NCBI RefSeq assembly: GCF_015350975.1
Contig: NZ_JADKRX010000003.1
Span: 541,278 to 605,277, forward strand
Direction of reading: 5' to 3'
From: Curtobacterium sp. VKM Ac-1395
GTDB lineage: Bacteria; Actinomycetota; Actinomycetes; Actinomycetales; Microbacteriaceae
DNA length: 64,000 bases
The translations under genes were made by a program, and so were the position numbers. This document shows, piece by piece, positions 16,964 to 26,690 of the stretch. The notes under the pieces were generated by a model. It ran no database searches. It worked only from the letters and a program-made list of their open reading frames with translations, and had not been told where the DNA came from. The stretch's first letter is position 1, and every line of letters starts with the position of its first letter.

Positions 16964-18139
16964 TCAGGAACCGGGCCGGAAGACGGCGCGGACGCACCCG
17001 TCCTCCTTCTGCTTGAACATCTCGTACCCACGAGGGCCCTCCTCGAGCGGCATGACGTGGGTCGCGAGGTGCTCGGTGCTGATCTCCCCGGCGGCGATCC
17101 GGTCGAGGATCATCGGGATGTAGCGGTGTCCGTGCTGCTGAGCACCACGGACCGTCAGGCCCTTGTTCATCACCGCGCCGAAGGGGAACTTGTCGACGAA
17201 CCCGCCGAACACCCCGAGCGAGAACAGGCTGCCGCCCTTCCGGCAGGCGTAGATCGCCTCGCGCAGCGCCGTCGGCCGGTCCGTCTGCAGCCGGAGCTGC
17301 TGCTTGACCTGGTCGTACAGGTACTGCGGCCCCGTCCCGTGGGCCTCCATCCCCACTGCCTCGATGCAGACGTCGGGACCGCGGCCTCCGGTGCGCTCCT
17401 TGAGCTCCGCCAGCACGCTCTCGCTGCTGTAGTCGAGGGTCTCGGCACCGATGTGCTCCCGGACCTGCCGGAGGCGTTCGGGCAGTCGGTCGATGACGAC
17501 GACCTGCTCGGCCCCGAGCAGCATGGCCGCCCGCGCCGCCATCTGGCCGACACCACCGGCACCCCACACCGCGACGGTGTCACCGGGTTGGATGCCCGCG
17601 AGGTCCGCCCCGGTCCACCCGGTCGGCGCCGCGTCCGACGCGAACAGCGCCGCGACGTCCGACACCCCGTCGGGCACCGGGAACGCCCCCTGGTCGGCGT
17701 ACGGCACGCGGACGTACTCGGCGTGACTGCCCGCGAACCCGCCGAGCGCGTGACTGTAGGCGAAGCAGCCGCCGATCGGCGAGCCCCACATCGTCTCGGT
17801 CAGCCCCGGGTTCGGGTTGCCGTTGTCACAGAGCGAGAACAGCCCGTGCGTGCAGTACCAGCACTGTCCGCAGGCGATGAACGAGCAGACCACGACTCTG
17901 TCCCCCACCCGGTGCTTGCGGACCGCGGACCCGACCTCGACGACCTCGCCCATGAACTCGTGGCCGAGGACGTCCCCGGCACGCATCGTCGGGATGTACC
18001 CGCCGAGCAGGTGCAGGTCCGAGCCACAGGTGGTGCTGAGCCGCACCCGCAGGATGACGTCGTGGTCGTTGAGGATCGCCGGGTCCTCGACCGTCTCCAC
18101 CGAGGTCTCGTTGACCCCGGTCCAACACAGTGCCTTCAC
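16964..18139 (-). CDS. Zinc-dependent alcohol dehydrogenase (formaldehyde dehydrogenase-like)
   Basis: Medium-chain dehydrogenase of 391 residues, related to but distinct from the FdhA-like neighbour. Motifs: CGSDLHLLGGY, GHEFMGEV, structural-zinc loop CGQCWYCTHGLFSLCDN and NAD site GAGGVGQMAA. The ATG overlaps the preceding membrane protein stop by 4 nt. This class of enzyme is often found in actinobacteria beside an SRPBCC-type protein, as here. Substrate unknown. Confidence 0.88.
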   Translation of the reverse strand: MKALCWTGVNETSVETVEDPAILNDHDVILRVRLSTTCGSDLHLLGGYIPTMRAGDVLGHEFMGEVVEVGSAVRKHRVGDRVVVCSFIACGQCWYCTHGLFSLCDNGNPNPGLTETMWGSPIGGCFAYSHALGGFAGSHAEYVRVPYADQGAFPVPDGVSDVAALFASDAAPTGWTGADLAGIQPGDTVAVWGAGGVGQMAARAAMLLGAEQVVVIDRLPERLRQVREHIGAETLDYSSESVLAELKERTGGRGPDVCIEAVGMEAHGTGPQYLYDQVKQQLRLQTDRPTALREAIYACRKGGSLFSLGVFGGFVDKFPFGAVMNKGLTVRGAQQHGHRYIPMILDRIAAGEISTEHLATHVMPLEEGPRGYEMFKQKEDGCVRAVFRPGS

Positions 18140-18612
18140 AGTGTCCCCTCCTCGTTGCTCCGCGCCGTCGCCAGTTCCACGAGTGCTCCGGTCGGCGTGG
18201 CCGTTCGGCGGCCGTGGGGCACCGGGTCGACCCGGAGCACCTCGCCGACCTCGATCAGTTGCTTGGCTTCCCGCAACGCAGCGCGGAGCCGTCCGCGGTC
18301 GCGGTCGCCCGCTGCTGCTCGGGAGGCACCCTGCCGGAAGCGGGCGCGCAACTCGGTGCCCTTGTCGCCGGGCGCGATCCGGGCCTCCAGTTCGACGGCG
18401 TCACCGAACCGCGCGAGCGGCCCCGGCGTCCGTCCCGCCGGCAGGACGTCGTCGACGTCGCGGGCGACGGTGACGGTGACGGCGAGCCATCCCGACCGCG
18501 GAGCGGAGGCCGCTCCCGTCCCCGGCGCGGATCGTGGTCGGCGTCGTCGGGCGAGCACCACGGCGCTGGCTGCGGCGACGACCACCGCGGCGCCGACCAG
18601 CCGGGGCGTCAT
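18136..18612 (-). CDS. Membrane-anchored SRPBCC-like protein
   Basis: Protein of 158 residues with an N-terminal hydrophobic anchor (MTPRLVGAAVVVAAASAVVL, then an Arg cluster) and a soluble part (TVTVARDVDDVLP, PLARFGDAVELEARI) resembling the polyketide-cyclase/SRPBCC family, ending with LREAKQLIEVGEVL. The ATG at 18612 is chosen because similarity and the membrane helix begin there; open sequence upstream is repeat-derived. It overlaps the zinc dehydrogenase by 4 nt. Its role with the dehydrogenases is not known. Confidence 0.62.
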   Translation of the reverse strand: MTPRLVGAAVVVAAASAVVLARRRRPRSAPGTGAASAPRSGWLAVTVTVARDVDDVLPAGRTPGPLARFGDAVELEARIAPGDKGTELRARFRQGASRAAAGDRDRGRLRAALREAKQLIEVGEVLRVDPVPHGRRTATPTGALVELATARSNEEGTL

Positions 18613-19150
18613 CGGGGTGCTCCGTGCTGACGGGTCCGGGTGACGGGTCCGGACCGAGCAGGTCCGGTCTGTGTGACGTGTTCCATCGCGGCCTCCTGAG
18701 TCGCTTCGATGCGGATCAACGAGACGGAGAACGGCTGAGACGGACATGCCGGGAAGGCACTCGCTCAGTGACGCTCCCGCCGGTCCAGGGTGCGACGTGA
18801 CTCGGCCTCGTGTCCGCGACTTGTCCACGATGCGTCGCTGTGTTCCGCCGTCGGGACGAGCATGCGAGCAGCCGCAGGGCCGAACGACGGATCCGCTCCG
18901 GACGATGACGGATCCGGCCGTCTCAGCCCGGGTTTCCTGAACCGGATCCGTCAGTCCGCAGAGCGGGAACCCGTTCGGCGCGCGGTCCGACCCATGACGC
19001 GAGCGATGGGAAGCGCAATCGCGCGTCGGGGGTCAGAACGAACGACCCCCGACGCGCGGAACGACCTCCTCCGCGCGGAACGACTCACGACGCGCGGAAC
19101 GACTCACGACACGCGGAAGCGCTCCGCTGCGCCCGCGCACGCGCCCGGCG
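18613..19150. other. 538-bp gene-free region with the right repeat copy
   Basis: Holds the promoter side of the dehydrogenase unit (18613-18885), the right copy of the 183-bp repeat (18886-19067) and short direct repeats of CGCGGAACGAC downstream (about 19053-19105). No plausible gene is seen. Confidence 0.6.
18886..19067 (+). repeat. 183-bp dispersed repeat, right copy
   Basis: Counterpart of 14856-15038 in the same orientation. The hairpin arms TGACGGATCCGG (18906-18917) and CCGGATCCGTCA (18942-18953) are identical to the left copy, and the loop length (24 nt) is conserved while the loop bases differ. Conservation of pairing suggests a functional DNA or RNA structure. Confidence 0.8.
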
Positions 19151-19914
<764 letters not shown>

Positions 19915-19918
<4 letters not shown>

Positions 19919-20724
19919 CGGGGACCTCCTCGACCGCGGTCGAGCGCGTCCTGCAGGGTCCTGGCGCTGCCGACGAGCCGCTGCGTGTACGGGTGGCTCG
20001 GTGCGGCGATGACGTCCCGCACGGGTCCCTGCTCGACGGCACGACCGTGCTCGAGCACGAGCACCCGGTCGACCGTGCGTGCCACGACGGACAGGTCGTG
20101 GCTGATGAAGAGCATGCCCATGCCGCGGTCGGCGACGGCGCGGTCGAGCAGGTCGAGCACCTCCGCCTGCACGGTGACGTCGAGCGCCGTGGTGGGCTCG
20201 TCGGCGATGAGGACCCGCGGTCGACAGGCCAGTGCCATCGCGATCGCCACGCGCTGCCGCTGACCGCCGGAGAGCTCCCACGGGAACGCGCGGGACACCC
20301 GGTCGGGGTCCGGCAGGGCGACGTCGACGATCGCCTCGTGCACGGCGGAGCGCAGGGCCTCGCCCCGGAGCCCCCGGTGTCGCCGCAGCGGCTCGGCGAT
20401 CTGGTCGCCCGCGCGCATGATCGGGTCGAGCGCGGTCATCGGCTCCTGGAACACGGGTGCGACCACAGCCCCGCGCACACCGCGGAGCGCTCGCTCGGAC
20501 GTGCCGACCACCTCGACGTCGCCGACCCGGATGGACCCGGAGACCGACAGGGCGGACGGCAGCAGGCCCAGCACGGCGAGCGCGGTGAGCGACTTGCCGC
20601 TGCCGGACTCGCCGACGATGCCGAGGCGGCCGCCGTCCTCGACGGCGAACGAGACACCGTCGACGAGTGCCGCCCCGTCGGCGGTGGTGATGCGCAGGTC
20701 GGTGACCTCGATGGCGGGGCTCAT
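19915..20724 (-). CDS. Peptide ABC transporter ATP-binding protein (DppD/OppD-like)
   Basis: ABC ATPase of 269 residues with Walker A GESGSGKSL, signature LSGGQRQRVAIAMA, Walker B VLIADEPTTALD and ISHDLSV. The ending SHPYTQRLVGSAR matches the oligopeptide/dipeptide ATPase C-terminal region, although that tail is short and lacks the Cys cluster of many DppD proteins. The ATG overlaps the permease stop by 4 nt. Confidence 0.92.
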
Positions 20725-21653
20725 CCGAGCCTCCTGTCCGTGTCGTCGGGGGTGGTCGCGACCGGCGCGACGGTCCCGACTCCGTCACCACCCACGGTCG
20801 TCCCGGCCGGGAGGCTCGGTGCGGCTCCGCGCGTCGCTCGCCGTCCACGGCGGGTCGGGTCCGCGACGTCGCGCAGGCCGTCCGCCAGCAGGTTCGCGCC
20901 GATGACCAGCGCGACGAGCGCGAGGCCGGGGGCCAGGACGCCCGCCGGCGCCTCGAAGGCCGTCTGCTGGGCGTCCTGGAGCATGCGGCCCCACGAGGCG
21001 TTCGGCGGCGGGGCGCCGAGGCCGAGGTAGGACAGGCTGGCCTCGGCGAGCACCGCGAGCCCGAACTGCAGCGCGAGGTTGACGGCGAGGGTCGGCCAGA
21101 TGTTCGGCAGCACGTGCTCGGTGACCACGCGCGCCCACGACGTGCCGGAGGTCCTGGACGCGGTGACGTACTCCTGTCGGAGCACCCGCCGGGCCAGGAT
21201 CCGGACCAGTCGGGCGACGACGGCGGTCATCACGAGGCCGATCGCGATGATCGCGGTGCCGAGGGAGGCGCCCCGGGCGGCGACGAGCAGCATCGCGACG
21301 AGCAGCGTCGGGAACGCGATCACGATGTCGAGGACGGCGGACAGCGTGTCGTCGAGCCAGGGGCGGGCGAACGCGGCGGCCAGACCGACGGCGGTGCCGA
21401 GGACGCCGCCGACCAGGACCGCACCGAGCCCGGTGGCCAGGGCGATCCGCGCGCCGATGAGCAGCTGGGTGGCGAGGTCGCGGCCGAGGGTGTCGGTGCC
21501 GAGCCAGTGCGCGCCGCCGGGCGGGGTCAACCGGCCGCCGGACGTGTCGTACAGCGAGTACGGCAGCCAGATCAGCGAGACGACCGCGGCGACGACGACC
21601 AGGCCGACGAGCACGATGCCCACGGTCAGGGACACCGACCGGCGGGCGCTCAT
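20721..21653 (-). CDS. Peptide ABC transporter permease (DppC/OppC-like)
   Basis: Inner-membrane permease of 310 residues with an N-terminal helix, the conserved HWLGTDTLGRDLATQLLIGAR segment and about six helices. The EAA-type loop is followed by VLPNIWPTL. The C-terminal 40 residues are a soluble Gly/Thr/Ala-rich tail not needed by the family. The ATG overlaps the DppB-like stop by 4 nt. Confidence 0.9.
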   Translation of the reverse strand: MSARRSVSLTVGIVLVGLVVVAAVVSLIWLPYSLYDTSGGRLTPPGGAHWLGTDTLGRDLATQLLIGARIALATGLGAVLVGGVLGTAVGLAAAFARPWLDDTLSAVLDIVIAFPTLLVAMLLVAARGASLGTAIIAIGLVMTAVVARLVRILARRVLRQEYVTASRTSGTSWARVVTEHVLPNIWPTLAVNLALQFGLAVLAEASLSYLGLGAPPPNASWGRMLQDAQQTAFEAPAGVLAPGLALVALVIGANLLADGLRDVADPTRRGRRATRGAAPSLPAGTTVGGDGVGTVAPVATTPDDTDRRLG

Positions 21654-22612
21654 CGGTTCCCCGAGACGCTCGAGCGCAGGCGCGGGTCGACGATGCGCTG
21701 CACGACGTCGGCGATGAACCCGATCACGAGCACGGCGACGGTGGACACCAGGAGCACGCCCTGGATGCTCGGGTAGTCGTGCTGCTCGATCCCGGTGATG
21801 AGCATGCTGCCGAGACCGGGCAGGGCGAAGACGCTCTCGACGACGACCGCGCCGAGGAACGTCGACGCGAGCTCGATGCCGAGGACCGCGATGACCGGGA
21901 CGACCGCGGACCGGACACCGTGGCGCAGGAACGCCGACGCGGTGGACGCCCCGAGCGCCCGGGCCGTGCGGATGTGGTCGGCGCCGAGGACGTCGAGCAC
22001 CGCGCTCCGGACGTAGCGGGCGATCGACGCGGTCATCACGACGGCCACGGTGATGATCGGCAGCGCCAGCGACTGCAGCGCGTCGCCCGGGTACGTCCAG
22101 TCGTCGCGGGGGAAGCCGCTCGAGGGCAGCAGTCCCCACTGCAGCGAGACGACCTGCACGAGCAGGATCCCGATCCAGAAGACGGGGACCGCGATGCCGA
22201 GCTGGGTGATGCCGGAGAGCAGCACCCCGTACCAGCGGTCGGCGCGGGCTGCCGCGACGAAGCCGACGACGCTGGCGACGACCACGGCGACGACGAACGC
22301 GATGAGCGTCAGCGGCACGGTGACGACCAGGCGCTGCGCGAGGTCCGGCAGCACCGGCAGGCCGCTCGTGAAGGACGTCCCGAGGTCGAGGTGCAGCATC
22401 TGGCCGAACCAGTGCACGAACTGCTGCGCCAGCGGCTGGTCGGAGCCGACCGCCCGCCGGGCCGCTGCGACCTGGTCCGGGGTGGCGTTCGCCGCGAGGA
22501 GGGCGTTCGCCGGGTCACCGGGCAGGATCCGCAGGAGCGCGAACACCACGACCAGGGACGCCGCGAGCGACAGCACGAGGATGCCGAGGCGGCGGAGGAC
22601 GTACGCGGTCAT
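21650..22612 (-). CDS. Peptide ABC transporter permease (DppB/OppB-like)
   Basis: Inner-membrane permease of 320 residues. The start MTAYVLRRLGILVLSLAAS and the early LRILPGDPAN motif are typical of DppB; LPGLGSMLITGIEQHDYP is the conserved C-terminal motif. The ATG at 22612 lies 62 nt after the solute-binding protein. It pairs with DppC. Confidence 0.92.
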   Translation of the reverse strand: MTAYVLRRLGILVLSLAASLVVVFALLRILPGDPANALLAANATPDQVAAARRAVGSDQPLAQQFVHWFGQMLHLDLGTSFTSGLPVLPDLAQRLVVTVPLTLIAFVVAVVVASVVGFVAAARADRWYGVLLSGITQLGIAVPVFWIGILLVQVVSLQWGLLPSSGFPRDDWTYPGDALQSLALPIITVAVVMTASIARYVRSAVLDVLGADHIRTARALGASTASAFLRHGVRSAVVPVIAVLGIELASTFLGAVVVESVFALPGLGSMLITGIEQHDYPSIQGVLLVSTVAVLVIGFIADVVQRIVDPRLRSSVSGNR

Positions 22613-22674
22613 GGGGTGCTGCGGATCCTGCCTGGTGGGTGTCGGTGCGGGGCCGGCGCGGTCGCCGTCCGCGA

Positions 22675-24177
22675 CTAGGAGACGGTGATGCCGGAGACGG
22701 GGAACTGCGAGTTCAGCCCGTTCTTCCAGTATCCCGTGACGTCCTTGTCGGACACGACGATCTGCGGGTACAGGTACAGCCAGTCGCTCGCCGCGTCCTT
22801 GACGATCTGCTCGTTCGCCTGCTTGAGCAGCTCGGTCTGCTGGTCCTCGGACGTGGCCTGCTCGGCGTCCGCGATGTCCTGCTGCACGTCGGCGTTGTCG
22901 TACCCGAAGTAGAAGTCCGGGTCGCCGTAGAAGACGACGTCGCGGTCGTTGACGTGCTCCTGCAGCGTGGCCTCGAAGTCGTGCTGCTGGTACACCTTCG
23001 TGTACCACTCGTCGGCGCTGATCGTGTTGATGTCGACGGTCACGCCGACCTTCTTCAGTGCGCTCTGCAGGTACTGCGCGACCGCGGGGTGCGGGTCGTA
23101 CGACGGGGTGTCGAGCGTGAACGTGAAGCCGTCGGCGTGGCCGGCCTGCGCGAGCAGGTCCTTCGCCTTGGCCGGGTCGTACGCGTTGACGCTCGTCAGG
23201 TCCTGGTACCACGGGTCGGTCGGCGGGACCATCGACCCGTTCACCGTGCCGTAGTCACCCCAGATCGCCTTGAGCAGGGCCTTCCGGTCGACCGCGGCCG
23301 AGATCGCCTGGCGGAGCTTCACGTCCGTGAACGGCCCCTTCGCGTCGTTGAACGCCAGGAGCTCCTTCGTGGTCGAGTCACCCTCGCTGACCGTGTACTT
23401 CGACGTGTCTGCCGTGAACCGGGAGAGCGCGTCCGGGGACTGGATGCTCGTGACGACGTCGACGCGGCCGCTGGCCAGGGCGTTCGAGAGCGTGGAGGCG
23501 CTGGTGAAGTAGTCGAACTCGACGCCGCCGTTCGCGGGCTTCTTGCCCCAGTAGCCCGCGAAGGGCTCGAGGGTGAGCGACGAACCGCGCTTGAAGGTGC
23601 CGAGCGTGTACGGCCCGGTGCCGTTCTCCTCGGTCTTGAGCTTCGTGGCGTCCGCGGGCACGATCCACACGTACGACAGGTTGTAGACGAACGAGATCGA
23701 GCGCTTCGACAGCGTCACCTCGACGGTGTCGTCGTCCGGCGTGGCGATCGACTTCACCACGGACAGGCTCGACTTCCGCGACGACTGCGAGTCCTCGGCG
23801 GTCACGCGCTCGATCGAGCTCTTGACGTCGGCGCTGGTCAGCGTGCCACCGTCGTGGAACTTGACGCCCTTGCGCAGCGTGAACGTGTAGGTCAGGCCGT
23901 CGGAGGACGCCTTGTACGCCGTCGCGAGCAGCGGAGTGACCTTGCCGTCGTCGCCGAGGCGGAACAGGCCCTCGTAGACGTTGTCCTGGAAGGCCTCGTT
24001 GACGCCCTGGCCACCGCCGTCGACGTTCGAGAGGTTGGTCGGCTCGTAGAGGGAGCCGATCGCGACGGTGGCGTCGGCGCCGGAGGACGAGCCGCCGTTC
24101 GAGGACGAGCAGCCGGCGAGGGCGAGGCTCAGGGCGATGCCGGATGCGACGAGCGCGGCTGCGGTGCGGGACTTCAC
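22675..24177 (-). CDS. Peptide/nickel ABC transporter substrate-binding lipoprotein (SBP_bac_5)
   Basis: Binding lipoprotein of 500 residues. Signal peptide with lipobox LAGC (Cys about residue 23), Ser/Gly linker, then an SBP_bac_5 domain with LYEPTNLSNVD, YEGLFRLGDDGKVTPLLA and TFTLRKGVKFHDG. The GTG at 24177 follows AGGAG by 5 nt. It captures an oligopeptide or similar solute for the DppBCDF proteins downstream. Confidence 0.92.
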   Translation of the reverse strand: MKSRTAAALVASGIALSLALAGCSSSNGGSSSGADATVAIGSLYEPTNLSNVDGGGQGVNEAFQDNVYEGLFRLGDDGKVTPLLATAYKASSDGLTYTFTLRKGVKFHDGGTLTSADVKSSIERVTAEDSQSSRKSSLSVVKSIATPDDDTVEVTLSKRSISFVYNLSYVWIVPADATKLKTEENGTGPYTLGTFKRGSSLTLEPFAGYWGKKPANGGVEFDYFTSASTLSNALASGRVDVVTSIQSPDALSRFTADTSKYTVSEGDSTTKELLAFNDAKGPFTDVKLRQAISAAVDRKALLKAIWGDYGTVNGSMVPPTDPWYQDLTSVNAYDPAKAKDLLAQAGHADGFTFTLDTPSYDPHPAVAQYLQSALKKVGVTVDINTISADEWYTKVYQQHDFEATLQEHVNDRDVVFYGDPDFYFGYDNADVQQDIADAEQATSEDQQTELLKQANEQIVKDAASDWLYLYPQIVVSDKDVTGYWKNGLNSQFPVSGITVS

Positions 24178-24246
24178 GGGACTCCTGGTCGTTCGGGGTC
24201 GGGTTCGGGGTGTGGGTGTGGTGCTGGTGCTGGTTGTCGGTACCGG

Positions 24247-24987
24247 TCAGGCCTGGTGCGCGACGTACCGTTCGCCGGCGTGGACCGGCACGTGCAGGCG
24301 GTTCTGGAACGGCGGCAGCGGGCAGTTGTACTGGTCGCTGAACCCGCACGGCGGCACGAAGGCCTGGTTGAAGTCGAGGACGACGTCGGACTCCTCGCCC
24401 GTCGACGACCCGGCCGGACGCTCGACGAAGAGGAAGCGGCCAGTGCCGTAGGTGCGGTCGGCGTCGTCGGTGCTGCGGTTCGTCGGGTCGCCGAAGACCA
24501 GGAGCAGGGTGCCGTCGTCGTCGAAGGCGCTGAGTGTGTACGAGCGGCCGTCGATCGTCGCCGTGATGTCGCCGGGGACGACCAGGTCGCGCGTGGCACC
24601 GGCGGCGTCGCGGAGGTGCTCGTAGGGGATGGTGCGGCCGGGCTCGGCGGGCGTGAAGTGCGCCGTGATGCGCCAGGCCGGGTCGTACGGGAAGACCGGG
24701 ACCTCGACGAACGACCGGTTCGCCGGGGACTCGGCGTCCCACAGGCGGTAGCCGTGCTCGGGCGCCCCGGTGTCGAGGTCCTTCCGGTGCACGGCGGTCG
24801 CGACGACGCTCGCGGGCTGGCCGTCGAGCACGGCGTCGAGGTCGGGCTCGGTGCCGTCCGGCAGCCACACCGTGGACACGAGTGCGAGGTCGCCCTGCGG
24901 GCCGGTCACCCGCTGGCGGCGGGCTTCGCGCCAGGCGTGCCAGGAGTCGGGGGCGTCGTTCGTCGTGGTCGCGTCGGTGATGCTCAT
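24247..24987 (-). CDS. DUF1684 domain-containing protein
   Basis: Cytoplasmic protein of 246 residues of the DUF1684 family. Signature elements are WHAWREARRQRVTGPQGDLA near the start, DPAWRITAHF in the middle and the ending NCPLPPFQNRLHVPVHAGER with FVPPCGFSDQY before it. The ATG at 24987 is preferred over a TTG 12 nt upstream; neither has a strong ribosome site. It leads the peptide transporter operon with a 69-nt low-complexity GGT/GTG-rich gap to the binding protein. The family role is unknown; a link to solute processing is inference. Confidence 0.85.
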   Translation of the reverse strand: MSITDATTTNDAPDSWHAWREARRQRVTGPQGDLALVSTVWLPDGTEPDLDAVLDGQPASVVATAVHRKDLDTGAPEHGYRLWDAESPANRSFVEVPVFPYDPAWRITAHFTPAEPGRTIPYEHLRDAAGATRDLVVPGDITATIDGRSYTLSAFDDDGTLLLVFGDPTNRSTDDADRTYGTGRFLFVERPAGSSTGEESDVVLDFNQAFVPPCGFSDQYNCPLPPFQNRLHVPVHAGERYVAHQA

Positions 24988-25129
24988 CGAGATCGACAAT
25001 CGCAGAGTGGCGTTCGGTATTCCCCTGCCGCGTCACACGGAGCAACACGTGTGGTCGTCGCGGACGGCCGGAGCGTCAGCCGCCGCGCCGCGGTCGGACC
25101 GTCGGGCCCGGCTCCACCGCCGGCGCGGC

Positions 25130-25759
25130 TCAGGACCAGCTGCCGTCGTCCCGCCCGAGGTGGTCGCGCCCGAGCTCGGTGACGGGCAGAGCACCGAGGC
25201 TCGTGAACCCGATGTCGAGCAGCACCGCCCGGGAGGCCCCCGATCCCCCGAGCGTCGCCATGCCCTCGATCACCGCGCAGAAGTACGCGCCGAGGGAGTC
25301 GGCGTCCGCGGCCGGATCGACTTCGCCGGCCTGTTGCGCGTCGACGATGCAGGCCGCGTAGTGCGCCCGCATCGTGTCGAACGCCGCTGCCACCGTCGAG
25401 GCCACCTGTGCGTCGGACGCCCCGAGCTCGACCGCGGCCTTCATGAACAGCGACGGTGCCGCCTGGGCTGCCCCGTGCGTCACGGCCACCTGCACGAGCT
25501 GCGTCCGGATGCGCGTGATCGGGTGGTCCGACCCGTGCCGGACGGCCTCGACCGCTTCCACCGCCTCTGCCGTGTCGCTGAGGAACGCGCGCATGAAGAG
25601 CTCCCGCTTGCCGCCGAACGCGTTGTACAGGCTCTGACGGGCGAGTCCCGTCGCCTCGAGCAGGGCGTCGAGCGAGGTGCCGGCGAACCCGGTCTCGGCG
25701 AACGCCTGGCGTGCGCGGGCGACGACGTCGGCCTCGTCGAAGGTGCGGGGTCTGGGCAC
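25130..25759 (-). CDS. TetR/AcrR family transcriptional regulator
   Basis: Repressor of 209 residues with HTH at about 9-55 (ARQAFAETGFAGTSLDALLE, ATGLARQSLYNAFGGKRELF), the AcrR/NemR-like YNAFGGK motif and a C-terminal helical domain. The GTG at 25759 follows GAGGAG. Divergent from the SDR gene with an operator-like dyad in the 85-bp gap, it most likely represses both. Inducer unknown, perhaps a reactive carbonyl or quinone as for related TetR/SDR pairs. Confidence 0.9.
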   Translation of the reverse strand: MPRPRTFDEADVVARARQAFAETGFAGTSLDALLEATGLARQSLYNAFGGKRELFMRAFLSDTAEAVEAVEAVRHGSDHPITRIRTQLVQVAVTHGAAQAAPSLFMKAAVELGASDAQVASTVAAAFDTMRAHYAACIVDAQQAGEVDPAADADSLGAYFCAVIEGMATLGGSGASRAVLLDIGFTSLGALPVTELGRDHLGRDDGSWS

Positions 25760-25776
25760 GGGGCTCCTCAGGATTC

Positions 25777-25792
25777 TGGACTGATAGGTCCA
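25777..25792. promoter_or_regulatory. Candidate TetR operator between TetR and SDR genes
   Basis: Inverted repeat TGGAC-TGATAG-GTCCA. It lies between two divergent starts (25759 and 25845), where a repressor could block both promoters. A further TTCTGGACC half-site lies near 25805. Confidence 0.6.
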
Positions 25793-25844
25793 TAACGGCG
25801 TACGTTCTGGACCACGCAGTCAAAAACTACACGGAAGGACCATC

Positions 25845-26591
25845 ATGGGCCACACACTGCAGGACAGGACGGCACTCGTGACCGGCGGGACGTCGGGGAT
25901 CGGGCTGGCCGTCGTCCGACGGTTCGTCGAGGAGGGCGCCCACGTCGTCGTCACCGGGCGACGCCAGACGCAGCTCGACGAGGTCGCGGCGGAGTTCGGG
26001 GACGCGGTGACCGTCGTCCGGGCGGACGCGTCCGACAGCGCCGACGTGGCGACCCTCTTCGAGGCCGTCGCCGCACGGGGCAGAGGGCTCGACGCCGTGC
26101 ACGTGAACGCCGGCGGCGGGGAGTTCAAGGCCCTGGCCGACGTGAGCGCCGAGGACGTCGACGCCGCCTTCGCGACGAACGTGCGCGGAGCGGCCCTCAC
26201 GGTGCAGGGTTCGCTGCCGTTCCTCCACGACGGTGCCGCGATCGTCGTCACGGGCTCCACCTCAGCCTCGGGCACCGAGCCGGCGCTGGGCCTCTACGGT
26301 GCATCGAAGGCCGCCGTCACCACGATGACGCGCACCTGGGCGGCCGAGCTGGCCCCCCGGGGCATCCGCATCAACACGGTCACCCCCGGGCCGACCGAGA
26401 CCCCCGGCCTGAAGGGCCTGTCCCCCGACGCCCCGGACGCGCTGCTCGAGCAGATCGCGGCCGGGATGCCGTTCGGTCGACTGCTCCGGCCGGAGGAGGT
26501 CGCGGCCGCCGTCCTGTTCCTGGTCTCCGACCAGAGCTCCGGCATGACCGGCAGCGAGCTCGTCGTCGACGGGGGCAGCAGGATCGCCTGA
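25845..26591 (+). CDS. Short-chain dehydrogenase/reductase
   Basis: Classical SDR of 248 residues. The nucleotide motif TGGTSGIG is at about 13-20, the NAG motif appears as NAGGG, the catalytic Ser is in TGSTSASG and YGASK gives the Tyr and Lys. The ending VVDGGSRIA is typical. The ATG follows GGAAGGA. It is divergent from TetR 25130-25759 and probably under its control. The substrate, an alcohol or carbonyl, is not readable. Confidence 0.92.
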   Translation: MGHTLQDRTALVTGGTSGIGLAVVRRFVEEGAHVVVTGRRQTQLDEVAAEFGDAVTVVRADASDSADVATLFEAVAARGRGLDAVHVNAGGGEFKALADVSAEDVDAAFATNVRGAALTVQGSLPFLHDGAAIVVTGSTSASGTEPALGLYGASKAAVTTMTRTWAAELAPRGIRINTVTPGPTETPGLKGLSPDAPDALLEQIAAGMPFGRLLRPEEVAAAVLFLVSDQSSGMTGSELVVDGGSRIA

Positions 26592-26690
26592 CCCCGGGGC
26601 CACCGAGCGCTCGCCGTCGGCCGCACTGGGGTCACGGCGGGCCGCTCGGCTACGGCAGACTGCAGGGACCCGAAACCAGGAGTGTTCTTC

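Noticed and set aside
24178..24246. GGT/GTG-rich tract before the peptide-binding lipoprotein as a regulatory RNA
   Set aside because: Low-complexity sequence without a stable conserved fold that I can see; likely a spacer.
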